Positions 22,944 to 32,914 of a DNA stretch of 64,000 nt are shown here, one piece after another. Source of the stretch: Tethya wilhelma (taxonomy: Eukaryota > Porifera > Demospongiae > Tethyida > Tethyidae); assembly GCA_964030475.1 (NCBI GenBank), contig CAXIPT010000002.1, positions 13,975,950-14,039,949 of the forward strand, read 5' to 3'. The position numbers and the translations under genes are program-made. Numbering within the stretch: position 1 is the first letter of the stretch; the number at the start of each line of letters is the position of its first letter. Under the pieces are notes generated by a model. It was not told the DNA's origin and made no database searches. It saw nothing but the letters and a program-made list of their open reading frames with translations.

Positions 22944-25900
22944 TTAAAAGAATCTCTTCCGTTTTTTATCCTTGGTTTGGACAATATAAACACCACCTAC
23001 CACAGCAATGATCCCTATAACAAGAACGATGATGAGTCCAATAGAGATGGCTTGGTATGTAGCAGGCCCAAACAGTGGCTTAACATCATCAACACGAGCT
23101 ACACACATCATTGCAAGAGAAAACATACAGGTCATCATACAGAGATTCCATTGGCAGACACTAATGACAAGTTTTTCAAAATGTACTGTATTCTAGATAT
23201 AAAAATTTTATAAAAATGAGAAGTGTAGGAATGGGCAGTGCGGTAAAAAGCAATGAAACAAGGCAAGTCTCTGAATTTCGGCACATGACTACTTCATTTT
23301 CATGAGTGAATTGCAAATTTGAATTCCATCATGCCCATTCCTACACTTCTCATTTTTATAAAATTTTTACTACTTGTTCATTCACTTTTTTAAACACCAA
23401 GGTGCTCAATTGCATGGAGACAATCACACAGCAGAGACTAGTCAGTCTCTCAATGGTGTACATTTGATGCGCATGCGCATTATATGCATGCAAACCACGT
23501 GGTCTATTGACAACCTTTACCAACATCAAAATGGCTAAATAAAAAGTACAGTATTTTATATCGAGAGTTTCAAAGCTGCCTAGATTTTGTTTGCTGTATT
23601 TTCGCCAGCAAACGAGTCGAAAAGGACGTACTACAGATGAAATGAAGTCCCACTATATGGTCAAAGTTGGCTCAATGCCTTTTGTTTGTCTGGAAATCGC
23701 ATTCAAGTAAATCAGTTAGGAAGGAAGGAAGGAAGGNAGAAAAAAATCATACTAAATTAATGGTTAACTGGTTTTAAACTAACTTCAGAAATAGTTCCAT
23801 CCTGCACTTGTGGATCATTTGTTGAATCAGCATCATACACTCTCAGAGACAGAACGTCATGATTGTCTGTGAACAAAAAATGAAGTGTGAAACTACTGTA
23901 TATGCCTTAGAGAATTAACAGAATACACACACAGTCTAGTACCAGTACCACAGAGAGGTATACTCTAAAAGAAATGATCACTCTAAGGTTTGCAGAGTTT
24001 AACTGTTTGCATGTTAACATGAACAAGGATACACAAGCCCTCTAAAAGCAAGTCAAAATGAAAGCACCATTGGTGCACAAGCCTCGGCACACTCACATAG
24101 ACATGCATACATGACATTGTGTATAAAAGAATTAAGACCATGAGTATCATTGAGACACAAGTGAACAGATTAGGTGTGCAGCCTTGTCTATTCCATGCTA
24201 GGCATCTTGAAATAACTCAGCCTGGCAGCGGTGCAGAAATCAGGAAGCCCCTGGTAGCTCAGTGTGGGCTAGCCTAGTGTAAAACAAGCATCAGCAGTGT
24301 AACTGTTCAAGTTTTACCTACCATTAGATAAATTTTCAGTCCATACTGAGCTACACTGGTCAAGCATTCATCAACCGTGTCACAGCACTGACTCATGCAG
24401 GAGTAGTGACAGGCATGTGTTCACTCGGTGATACTGAACAATGCAATACTATCATACATAAAGCTAGTACTATCTGTCTTGAATTACTTACTTGGCCAAG
24501 CAGCTAAGATACCTGAAACTGGGCAAGCACTCCACAGCACTACATTCACTCTCAAGTTCTACTGTTTTCAAAATAACGAACACTATTCATGGGGCATGAT
24601 CAATGGGTGGGGTTTCAAAGCTAAGTGCTGGGAGATGCACAAAAGCCTCGAATCTCAGAAACTACAGCATTTTGCAAGGTTCTACACAACCACTTTGAAG
24701 ATAATTTTGATTCATGAATGCAAGTACTTTCGGTTTGGACCATGGAGCTGCCATTCTTCACACTATCCCGTAACAGACAGACAGACACACAAAATGACTA
24801 CCGTAACCCCGGAAAAAACCCTCTGCACGTGCCGAGGCTTAATTAACCTACCGTATAGCCAGTTATTTTGGCAAGAATTAAATTTGGAAAAAGGGAGCTC
24901 AATCAATATTGGTGAGCTTTAATTTTGGGAAATGAAATATAGAAAGCGCTATGGCGAAATTAGTATGCGTATGCAGTTTCTTTTTGTTTTTCTTTTAATG
25001 AAGTAGATTTGACAAAGCTTCTTTATGTCATGAAGCTAAGCAACAATCAGATTAACTGTGCTGAAAGCCTTCTTGCATTAATAGTGAAGCTTCTGGCAGT
25101 GTTTACAAAATAAGGGAGGGGCTAAAGTACCACGATATCGCCGCGCAAGAAAAGCTGTTTTTTTTAGTCAGGTAACCAAGCTTTCAAAAGCGATGCTATT
25201 GCTTTAGAGCCTAAGAACCCCTACACCTACATAGCAAGTTTCAAGCTTATTTCATGAAGGACTGTGGAAAGAAACGTCATTCTAAACCCTTCTTTCGGGA
25301 TCATGTTAGCGCATACTCAATTATTCCTATTCAGGTAATAAATTTTGGCAGATTTAACTTGGGCGACTTGGAGAAATTCACCAATTTCGCCAAAATAAAA
25401 TCCTCGCAAAAGTTTCAGGCTCTACAGTATATCTTGTTACAATTTTGTGAGTTTGTGAGTACGTACACTTAAACATAGGCTGATCTCACTGAGTTGAGAG
25501 CTTTGAGTGAAGAGACATAGAGTAGTGCTAGGCTTGCTTCAGAGAAGCTAGAAAAGTCTAGATGCTTGTGAGACTAAAACTTGGAAATATTCAGGTACCA
25601 TAAAATTGTGTTCATTTTGTGCTGTGACATCAATCATATCCATCATTATAAAAAACAATGATTACACACTGTGTCTCCAGTTAGATAAAAGTGATGGCAA
25701 TGATGGCGCACAAGCCTTGGCACACTCAATTAGTTGGTGCACTTATACAATCATGTATATAGAGCATTGTGTGATAGTGTATCACAGTGTATCATGATAA
25801 TTAGCCCAGGTTAGCCACATACCGTAAATCGCGAAATTTTTGTGTTAAAATTTTCGTGCTGAATAATTTTCGTAGCATCGCCACGTTACCCAGCCCCACC

Positions 25901-28900
25901 CACTATTTTGCAATTTTTCGTGCGTTTAATTTTCGTAGTCCGCAGCGACTACGAAAATTAAGCGACTACGAAATTTTCACGATTTACGGTACTCTGTAAT
26001 GAAGCTGAAAGCAGACCAAACTCTGAGTAAATAACAGCAGCATTGAGCAGCATCATGCAGTGAGCATCACTGAATTCAACACAGATTCTAGATAATGCAC
26101 ACAAGATTAGTAGGTGTGGCTTCAAAGCTAAGCAGCACAAAAGCCTCAAAACTTGGTAAATACAATACTGTGGACAAAAAAAACTTCTACAAGATTATGA
26201 ATGAAAGGACCATCATTTTGTCGTTAGAGCTGCTTTTCTTGGTACTTTGATGAAACAGACAGACAGATGAACAAAACAGCTCTACCGCAATCCTCAGCAC
26301 GTGCCGAGACTTAGCAAAGAATAAATTGTGCCCCTTTGGTGAGCCAGGGTCTTGGTTATCTCCCATCACATTACACTACATAGACACTACACCAGTGTAA
26401 TTCTTATCATGAGATTACTTCCTTCCTAAGTAACTGATCTACTTGAAATGAAAAACATAATAGCTTTGCACAGCATCCTACTCTTGAGAGTAGTTTGTAG
26501 CGCTGTAAAAGGTGATGATAAAAAATGTGGCGAAATTCAGAGATGCCTTGCTTTATCATTTTTTACAGCATCAACAATTTATATACCGCCAAAGCTTTTA
26601 CTACTTGTTTACAGAAGACACACACATAAAAATTTTCCCTATTTTACTATCAGGTCCTCTGAGTCTCTCTGTTTGGGCCTGGGAAGGACACTAGTGCAGA
26701 GTGACTGCATGGCTGTTGCCACCCCTTGAAATCACACTCAATTTTAGCAGTGACTGTACAATACCTGCAAGATCACCAGTGGCTGCTGTAACCCCAAAGT
26801 AGTATCCAGTGGGAAGGTCAATATCAGACACACTAAAGCAAGACTGCCATTGAGTCTGACTGTCAATACTGGTTAGAACCTAAGAAATATTAAATACAAT
26901 GAAATGTCATAAAAATGTGGTAGCACTATTATTCTAACCGTTAAATGTCTGTTGACGTAAGATACTGCAACATATGTGTCGTCCTTTGAATTACGGAACT
27001 GCACCTGTGAACATTGCAACAATGCACGAACATCTACCATAAAGGCAGTAAAAAACTTCATAGTCTACAACAACTACAAAGGGTATTGGCCTAGCTGTTA
27101 CAAATACAGTACAGACCAAGTGAAAGGCAAACACTACATGCAAGCAATGAGAGGTTCCCCCATGACCTGCCTGCCCTTGTGTTAGGACTTGATCGTGAGT
27201 AATGCATATGCCTGTGTCTAGCTATGGCTTACTTGATAAACAATCAAAACAAAAACTGGCCAAAAATACTTTCTAATAGCAAACATCATGGGTGTGTTTT
27301 CCAGAAGTAGCTGTTTCCCTCACCCCATGGCCAGCACAACCCAACACACTGATCCTAGACAAAATTTAGCAGGCTTATAAACATGTCTCTCTCTCTCAGT
27401 CCAGCTATGATCATTGATGCTGGCATTATGATTGACAACGGCTATCCTGGCAAGTGCATATGATAAGGTGTGTTTCTCAAGGTACAGCAAGCTGTCTGAA
27501 TTGTATCAACTATCATGTTTACAAGCTCATATATTCTCCCAGGGTTCTAATGGCAACAAATTTTGTTGGTAAAGTTTGGCCATGAAGCTTTGTTCACAGT
27601 ACACTACAGTAGCTTACAGAGCATCCTGCAACTTGGCTATGAGTGCCATCTCGATCATGGTCATAGTGCAAAGTACCATTGTTAATCACTCCAGAAATAT
27701 ATGGGTGATCATGCTGCATAGAGGAGCAAAATTACTAGTGTCAAAAACAGTGTATTATTAGCAGTTTGTACATGCAAAGGACAGTACAGTTATTTAAGTA
27801 CCCGTACCACATGTTCCCCATTATGGTTGCTGTAAGTATCAAAGATAATGCCAAGTCCAGTGAAGTAGTCTTGGTTCCCCATAACTGGTCCAATTTGGCT
27901 TCTTTCCTTGGTGTACCAGATTGCAAAGCCATCTCCAAATAGATGTTTAGCTTGACCATGAACAGCAAAATGCAATAAAATCTCCCAATTGTGCATATGA
28001 ACAGGCTGTAATTTGAAAAATAATATGCTTGACTCACCAGTCTGGTACACTTATATGACATAAAAAAACAAAAAAGTACACATATAGGTTACAAAGTCGT
28101 TGGTTATACTGTGGAGGTGGGGTGTAAGTATATTGTCATCACTAGATACTACTAGAGCAGATGCAGAGCTTGAGATTGTTTACTGGCAAGGCTTAAAATT
28201 GAGTAGAAGGGGGTAGCAGCTCTAGCAACAAGATAGAAGAAGTAACGGAAGAAGATGAAGAAATTAGGTTTGACAGTTAAGTACTTTAGTGATGGTAATA
28301 GGCCATACTTTTAGCTTATTTCTGGAAATACATAGTAGTTGCAGAAGCCTTTCAGCACAAGTAGTTACTGAAGAGTTGTATATTGCATGTATGGACCAAT
28401 TGTGATATTATTGAGCAACTCAAGAGACACAGAAAACTGATGCCAAAAGTGAAAGATACCACTAGGTTTATTGTCCAAGAATCAGCTTCTAGAAGAGGGG
28501 TCTCAGAGAAAAAAGTGATGCCAAGATAGAACAAAAAGATAAAAATAAAGGTTTAGTATATTTTGGTACTTGCACTTTAGGGATTATTAAATTTTTAGGA
28601 CACAATTTAAATAGACAAAGGAAAGAATATATAATTGGGGCGAGCTTGAGTGAACCCCAGATAGCGAGTAGTACCACTGGTGCATCTGTCTGTCTGTCAT
28701 CGTTGGACTTTGTGTGTTCACCTAAGCTAATTCTAGCTAACATAATGATCGACCTGTACCATGTACCTTGCATTACTCACGCATGCGCATAAGTTTAGAG
28801 TGTACACATGTTTTTTAGACAGTTGAAAAATCAGAGAGAGGCAGCTAGAGCAAAACAGTTGAGAAATCAAACGATCATAGCTAGAGGTAGTGAGACTTAG

Positions 28901-31785
28901 ACAGTTAAAACAAGATAGATGCTAAGCATATCTTATGAGAGAAGGCACAGAAACAGTTCAACAGCAGCGCCAGGGGGAAAACAATGGGGGAAAAGAGTGT
29001 GAGCATACAGTTTCATGCCTTCTCAACAATGGGGGGAAAAGAGTGTGGGCACACTGTTTCATGCCTTCTCAGCAATGGGGGAAAAGAGTGTGGGCACACT
29101 GTTTCATGCCTTCTTAACAATGGGGGAAAAGAGTGTGGGCACACTGTTTTAGTCTTTTTCCCCATCATTGAGAAAAAAAATCTTCCAATTTAGTGCGAGC
29201 TTGTACGGAACCTGAAGTTTCCAATCAGCCAACTCAAGCAGCACAGCCACGTGGACCGTCACATGACATTGCACAAGAGATAAGCATAGTGTACAGAAGG
29301 CCATTCAAAAAGCGTGAAAAACTACAATTTCTCAGCAACTAGACAGTTTCAGGGAAAAAGCCCAAGTTCAACGTTTAGCAAATTTGATTTATGTTGTATA
29401 CATATTGCTATTTTAACATTAATTTTACTGCTAACATTCTTCAGTTTTCACACACACACACAAACTGACTATAGTTACCCTCGCTGCACATGTACAGATT
29501 CCAAAGGTTAATTAACTTACCACTGTGTTCCATAACACCCCTTTCTTGCTTTGTCTATCAGGAGTCAACCTCACATAGTTACTGGTGACCACTGTGTTTC
29601 CTCCAAATTCCCAGTAAGGAACATCCATGCCCGAACCTGAGTTTGTACCACATAGATTATACCATAAATCCAGAAATTTGTGCGTATTAAAATATTCACA
29701 TTTTATTTTTCTGCGTTATCTATTTTTCACGGTGTAGTGAGAGAAATATACGTAGGAACGGGTCGTTTGAATTATTTACTTAATTTTCATGTTTTCATTT
29801 TTCGCAGTAACCTCGAACCGCAAAATAAAAACGACAGCGAAATTTTCCACATTTACGGTAATTAGAAATAAAATTTTGCCATGGGGTGGGCAACAGAAAA
29901 CCAATATGCAGGGTAGCATCCCAATTATTCCTGCAGTTCTATAACACCCTTTTCCTAAATCTTTGGCTACGCCCTTCTCTAACATGCTCTCCTGCATGCC
30001 CACTTTGTGTGCACACATCCACTAATCAACTTTTGTGACACATGAACTATTGTTAGACTTGATTACCAATCAATAATTAATGGACTTGTACTTCCAGTCA
30101 AACACAAAGGAATGCTCAAACACCCAAAGCACCCCCGCTCCCTAGCTAGGCCACAGGAACAAGTTGGTCCTCATGGGCCACACACCAAGAGACACAATGT
30201 CATATGCAGCTGCCCATTTTCAAACTGAATACACATACACATGATGGTGACATGCTTACCACATACCATGCACATAAACACTTAACTACTCTAGCTTCAA
30301 TGCAGTCACGAAAAATGCATACACTTTACCATTATAATATGTGACTTTATTTATTCACATAATTACAATTATGACTAGTGTTCTACAAGCAATCTGATCG
30401 GACAGTAGCTGGACAATATTCTCCCATATTACATGGATGGTTATTGCACACTATTTTCTCGCCATGCTCAGCCAACGGTGTTATACTATAGTCAATTTAA
30501 CCAGTCAGCAAAACTGTTGCTGACGTATAAATCAAGCTGCATAGAAACGATGGCACAGTTTTTTTGTGAGCATTTGGATAGTGGGAACTATATTAGTCGA
30601 ATTAACTTCTGGACAATGCTTCTCTTAGATAAGGTGAAGGTTCGAGGGTAAGTTTTTGCTAGCTGACTCACTCGTTTGCAAGTTTCTTTGCCCAGTATTT
30701 TCAAGTGCTTGCAGTATGACTGCTATTTTACAAAGTCCACTCTTTGAAGCTTCAAAGAGTCAAAATTGCTTCTTATTTGTTGCATGAAGCTATTAACTAT
30801 GGTCTAAGCTTCTAACAGATATGTATATTGTAACTGAAACTTACTAGCTAGCTCAGTGTGAAGGCACATTCTTCATGAAGTAGCTTCAACTTTGGTGACA
30901 AAGAAGTCATATAATAAATCTATTATTGCACTCCAAGGTCAGGCAATATTGGGGAAATATTCAGCTCATGGGTGGCAGTATTGTTCCTCCCATTGGTCAG
31001 GCCAATACTGCCACCTTCGAGCTGAATATTTCCCCATGTTGCTCTCACAGTCACACAATATAATATATATACATGATCAATCCAGTCTCACTCAAGTTCA
31101 CATCATCATGTGCCTAGTATACTAGTAGATGTGGTTACATGCTCGATAGGTATACATAGTGTTTAGAGACCAAAACCATACGGTAACTATAGAAAGGTGC
31201 GTTGGGTCTCACTTCTAATGTTTCTATTTATGGACACTATTTAAATTTTATACACTGTATATCATACACCATATAATCGGTGAAAAACCATACATACTGT
31301 ATATTGGGAAAGTTTTGTAGATAATGAACTTTCCTGGATTACGATCTGTCTGCATGCTTCCATGAAAGTACTGCACAGAGGAAAAGTTTTGTTTAACTTT
31401 CACAGTTTTCGTGAAATTCTCCACAACGCACACACAAAACTTTCCTACTATAAGTAACTATCCATGGTATTCTTTGTACACTGTATTAGTTAAACATATG
31501 AGCATCCCAGAGGTCATCTAAGAAAGTTAGACCCACACAACTTTCCAATTTTATGGTAGGTGTGGAGTGTAGTTCTATTTATCCATAATTTACTATACCA
31601 TAAATGTTTATACCTTGATATGGCTGAACTAAGGAGTGTTCTCTTCTGAAGTACCCATCTTCCTCCATTTCTGCTACCATATAATCCATAGCACCGATTA
31701 CCTCTTTACTGGTGCCCATACCAGAAATTAAACACTGAAACAAGAAAATAAAGACATATATCTTTCTTGGCGTAGAATAGTCCAT
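22944..31785 (-). CDS. LMAN2: L-type lectin cargo receptor VIP36/LMAN2 type
   Basis: L-type lectins of this group bind high-mannose N-glycans and carry glycoproteins in the ER-Golgi pathway. The exons on the minus strand are 31614-31785 (ATG 31785), 29521-29636, 27802-28005, 27618-27713, 26939-27004, 26765-26879, about 23780-23866 and 22944-23098 (TAA), about 336 residues. A signal peptide is evident (RKIYVFIFLFQCLISG). Lectin-domain landmarks are REHSLVQPYQG, VPYWEFGGNTVVTSNYVRLT, HLFGDGFAIWYTKER, GLGIIFDTYSNHNG, PYISGVINNGTLHYDHDRDG, FRNSKDDTYVAVSYVNRHLT and DLPTGYYFGVTAATGDLADN. One membrane span (ISIGLIIVLVIGIIAVVGGV) and a basic tail ending RKRFF complete it. The phenylalanine pair resembles the ERGIC-53 export signal. 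The seventh exon's donor is uncertain: a canonical gttagt breaks the frame and a weaker gtttaa keeps it. A single N at 23733 lies in that intron. Confidence 0.93.
23201..23368. mobile_element. 168-bp palindromic MITE with 37-bp perfect arms
   Basis: The left arm begins 'aaaaattttataaaaatgag' and continues 'aagtgtaggaatgggca'; the right arm is its exact complement ending at 23368. The central loop is about 94 bp. It lies in LMAN2 intron 7. The perfect arms suggest recent activity. Confidence 0.85.
24058..24850. mobile_element. cctcggcac TIR element (copy 2)
   Basis: The left end 'caccattggtgcacaagcct' plus 'cggcac' faces 'gcacgtgccgaggcttaatt' on the right. It is in inverted orientation relative to 13845-14697. 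Open frames inside it are incidental. Confidence 0.7.
24849..25430. mobile_element. About 580-bp accgtatag TIR element (copy 1)
   Basis: The left end is 'taccgtatagcc' and the right end 'ctctacagtat', with 'ttggc' and 'gccaaaat' subterminal blocks. The interior matches, in reverse orientation, the element at 51137-51714 ('aaagcgatgctatt' against 'atagcatcgctttt', 'cgcgcaagaaaagct'). It abuts the preceding element. Confidence 0.7.
25693..26315. mobile_element. cctcggcac TIR element (copy 3) with nested insertion
   Basis: It runs from 'cgcacaagccttggcacact' to 'cacgtgccgagacttagc'. The 25820-25991 palindrome is inserted within it. Confidence 0.6.
25820..25991. mobile_element. 172-bp nested palindromic MITE
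   Basis: The left 'taccgtaaatcgcgaaattt' mirrors the right 'aaattttcacgatttacggt'. The arms are rich in 'ttttcgt/acgaaaa'. It is nested in copy 3 of the cctcggcac element. Confidence 0.75.
28230..28560. repeat. Diverged copy of the AGA-tract dispersed repeat
   Basis: It shares 'caagaatcagcttct', 'agacacagaaaac' and 'ttagtgatgg' type blocks with 12740-13245, but in a rearranged order. It lies in LMAN2 intron 2. Confidence 0.5.
28982..29155 (+). repeat. 45-46 bp tandem repeat, about 4 units
   Basis: Units start 'caatgggggaaaagagtgtg' and end 'tttcatgccttctcaa'. Units 2-4 are nearly identical and unit 1 has a few changes. Open frames across it arise from the repeat. It lies in LMAN2 intron 2. 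Confidence 0.9.
29660..29861. mobile_element. 200-bp TIR element
   Basis: The left 'taccataaatccagaaattt' mirrors the right 'gaaattttccacatttacgg'. It lies just upstream of LMAN2 exon 2 (29521-29636). Confidence 0.6.
30951..31035. repeat. 85-nt near-perfect hairpin in LMAN2 intron 1
   Basis: The arms are 33 nt and pair at 30 of 33 positions: left 'ggggaaatattcagctcatg' continuing 'ggtggcagtattg', right its complement ending 'gaatatttcccc'. The loop is 19 nt ('ttcctcccattggtcaggc'). Pairing continues weakly outside the arms. The size and shape fit a pre-miRNA or a tiny MITE; the sequence alone does not decide. Confidence 0.75.
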
Positions 31786-32914
31786 GGTCGGCCAACAGTG
31801 GACTAAGGTAAAACGGGGTAATTCGGGACGCGGGGTAATTTGGGACACTTCCGGGTTGTACCTCCTCCAGGCTGAAAACAAGGAAAGCTACCAGGATGGT
31901 TTGGTGTCACATTTATAGGGACACACCCTAGCTACAATGTACCAAAGACTCACACTGGTTGCAACTCTGCTTCGTAGTTAAACAGTTGTTTTTCCTGGAT
32001 ACCTCTTACGCGAAATTGACCGTTTACTGATAAAAAACATTACAATGTTTAATTTTTAGGACAGAAAACTACTAAGCATTCGACCAAAAGAGTTTCTACA
32101 TATAATACATTATCTTCTCTACCTGATACCACAAATTTATGTTCATAGCTACTGCACACGAAGAGTTAGCAGCATCAAAAGCGAGCACATCCATAGAAAG
32201 TGGGCGGGGCTGTTAAGGAGAATCAGCTATTATTCCTCTCCACCGTATGATACAGCTCTACAATCTCTTCATACATACATCTATAGCTTAATTTCATCTT
32301 CTTACACATATTCTGGTACTAAATGACCAAATTATAAGGATAGAATCACATACACAGCACTTTTAATAATATTTTTCTATTAATTTCTGTATACTTCCAA
32401 TAAATTCGGCCACATGATGAAGATGAATTTGTTTCAAGCTCGACTTTCAGTCCAGGTAAATTGAAGGGAGTCTGAAGTGCCTGATTCTTCGTTTTCACTG
32501 CTTTGAATCACTCCAATCCTGACAAATGGCATGCGTCCCAAATTACCCCGCACGCTTATTATTTCGCTAAATTAGAGAGCGGTTAGTTAAACTGCTCACT
32601 GCACACAAAGTACTAGGCCCAGCAACTTCAGGTTTGCATTTCTAAAACTAGATACATTATGGTTTAGTTCTGCAGTATTAGTTTCCAGATAAGTCTGCTA
32701 CTGCCAAAATAAAACTAGACATAAATTGGAAGACCGAAAGAGTGTCCCAAAATACCCCGTTTTACCTTACTATTTCTCTTTTCTCACATGGATCACGGAA
32801 AATATTTCTGATCCAATTAAACAAAAGATGCTAATTAGTATTCGTCAGCAGTTTTCTCCAACCCTATTCTGTGTGTATGCTGTGGTTTGATTCTGTCTAA
32901 AAAGAGGTTCAAAT
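31786..32914. promoter_or_regulatory. Divergent promoter region LMAN2 | UVSSA, mostly one element
   Basis: 1129 bp separate the divergent ATGs at 31785 and 32915. The TIR element at 31804-32769 takes up 966 bp of it, leaving about 18 bp next to LMAN2 and 145 bp next to UVSSA. The LMAN2 5' UTR and promoter must therefore lie in or beyond the element. Confidence 0.6.
31804..32769. mobile_element. 966-bp TIR element between two divergent genes
   Basis: The left end 'taaggtaaaacggggtaatt' mirrors the right end 'aataccccgttttacctta'. Subterminal 'ggggtaatttgggac' and 'gtcccaaattacccc' are also inverted. The ends read TA...TA, so a TA target is possible. There is no long open frame, so it is non-autonomous. 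Confidence 0.85.

Noticed and set aside
24428..24922. 164-residue frame on the plus strand
   Set aside because: It spans two adjacent transposable-element ends and has no family features.
28982..29155. CRISPR-like array
   Set aside because: Units are contiguous with no unique spacers, and the context is a eukaryotic intron.
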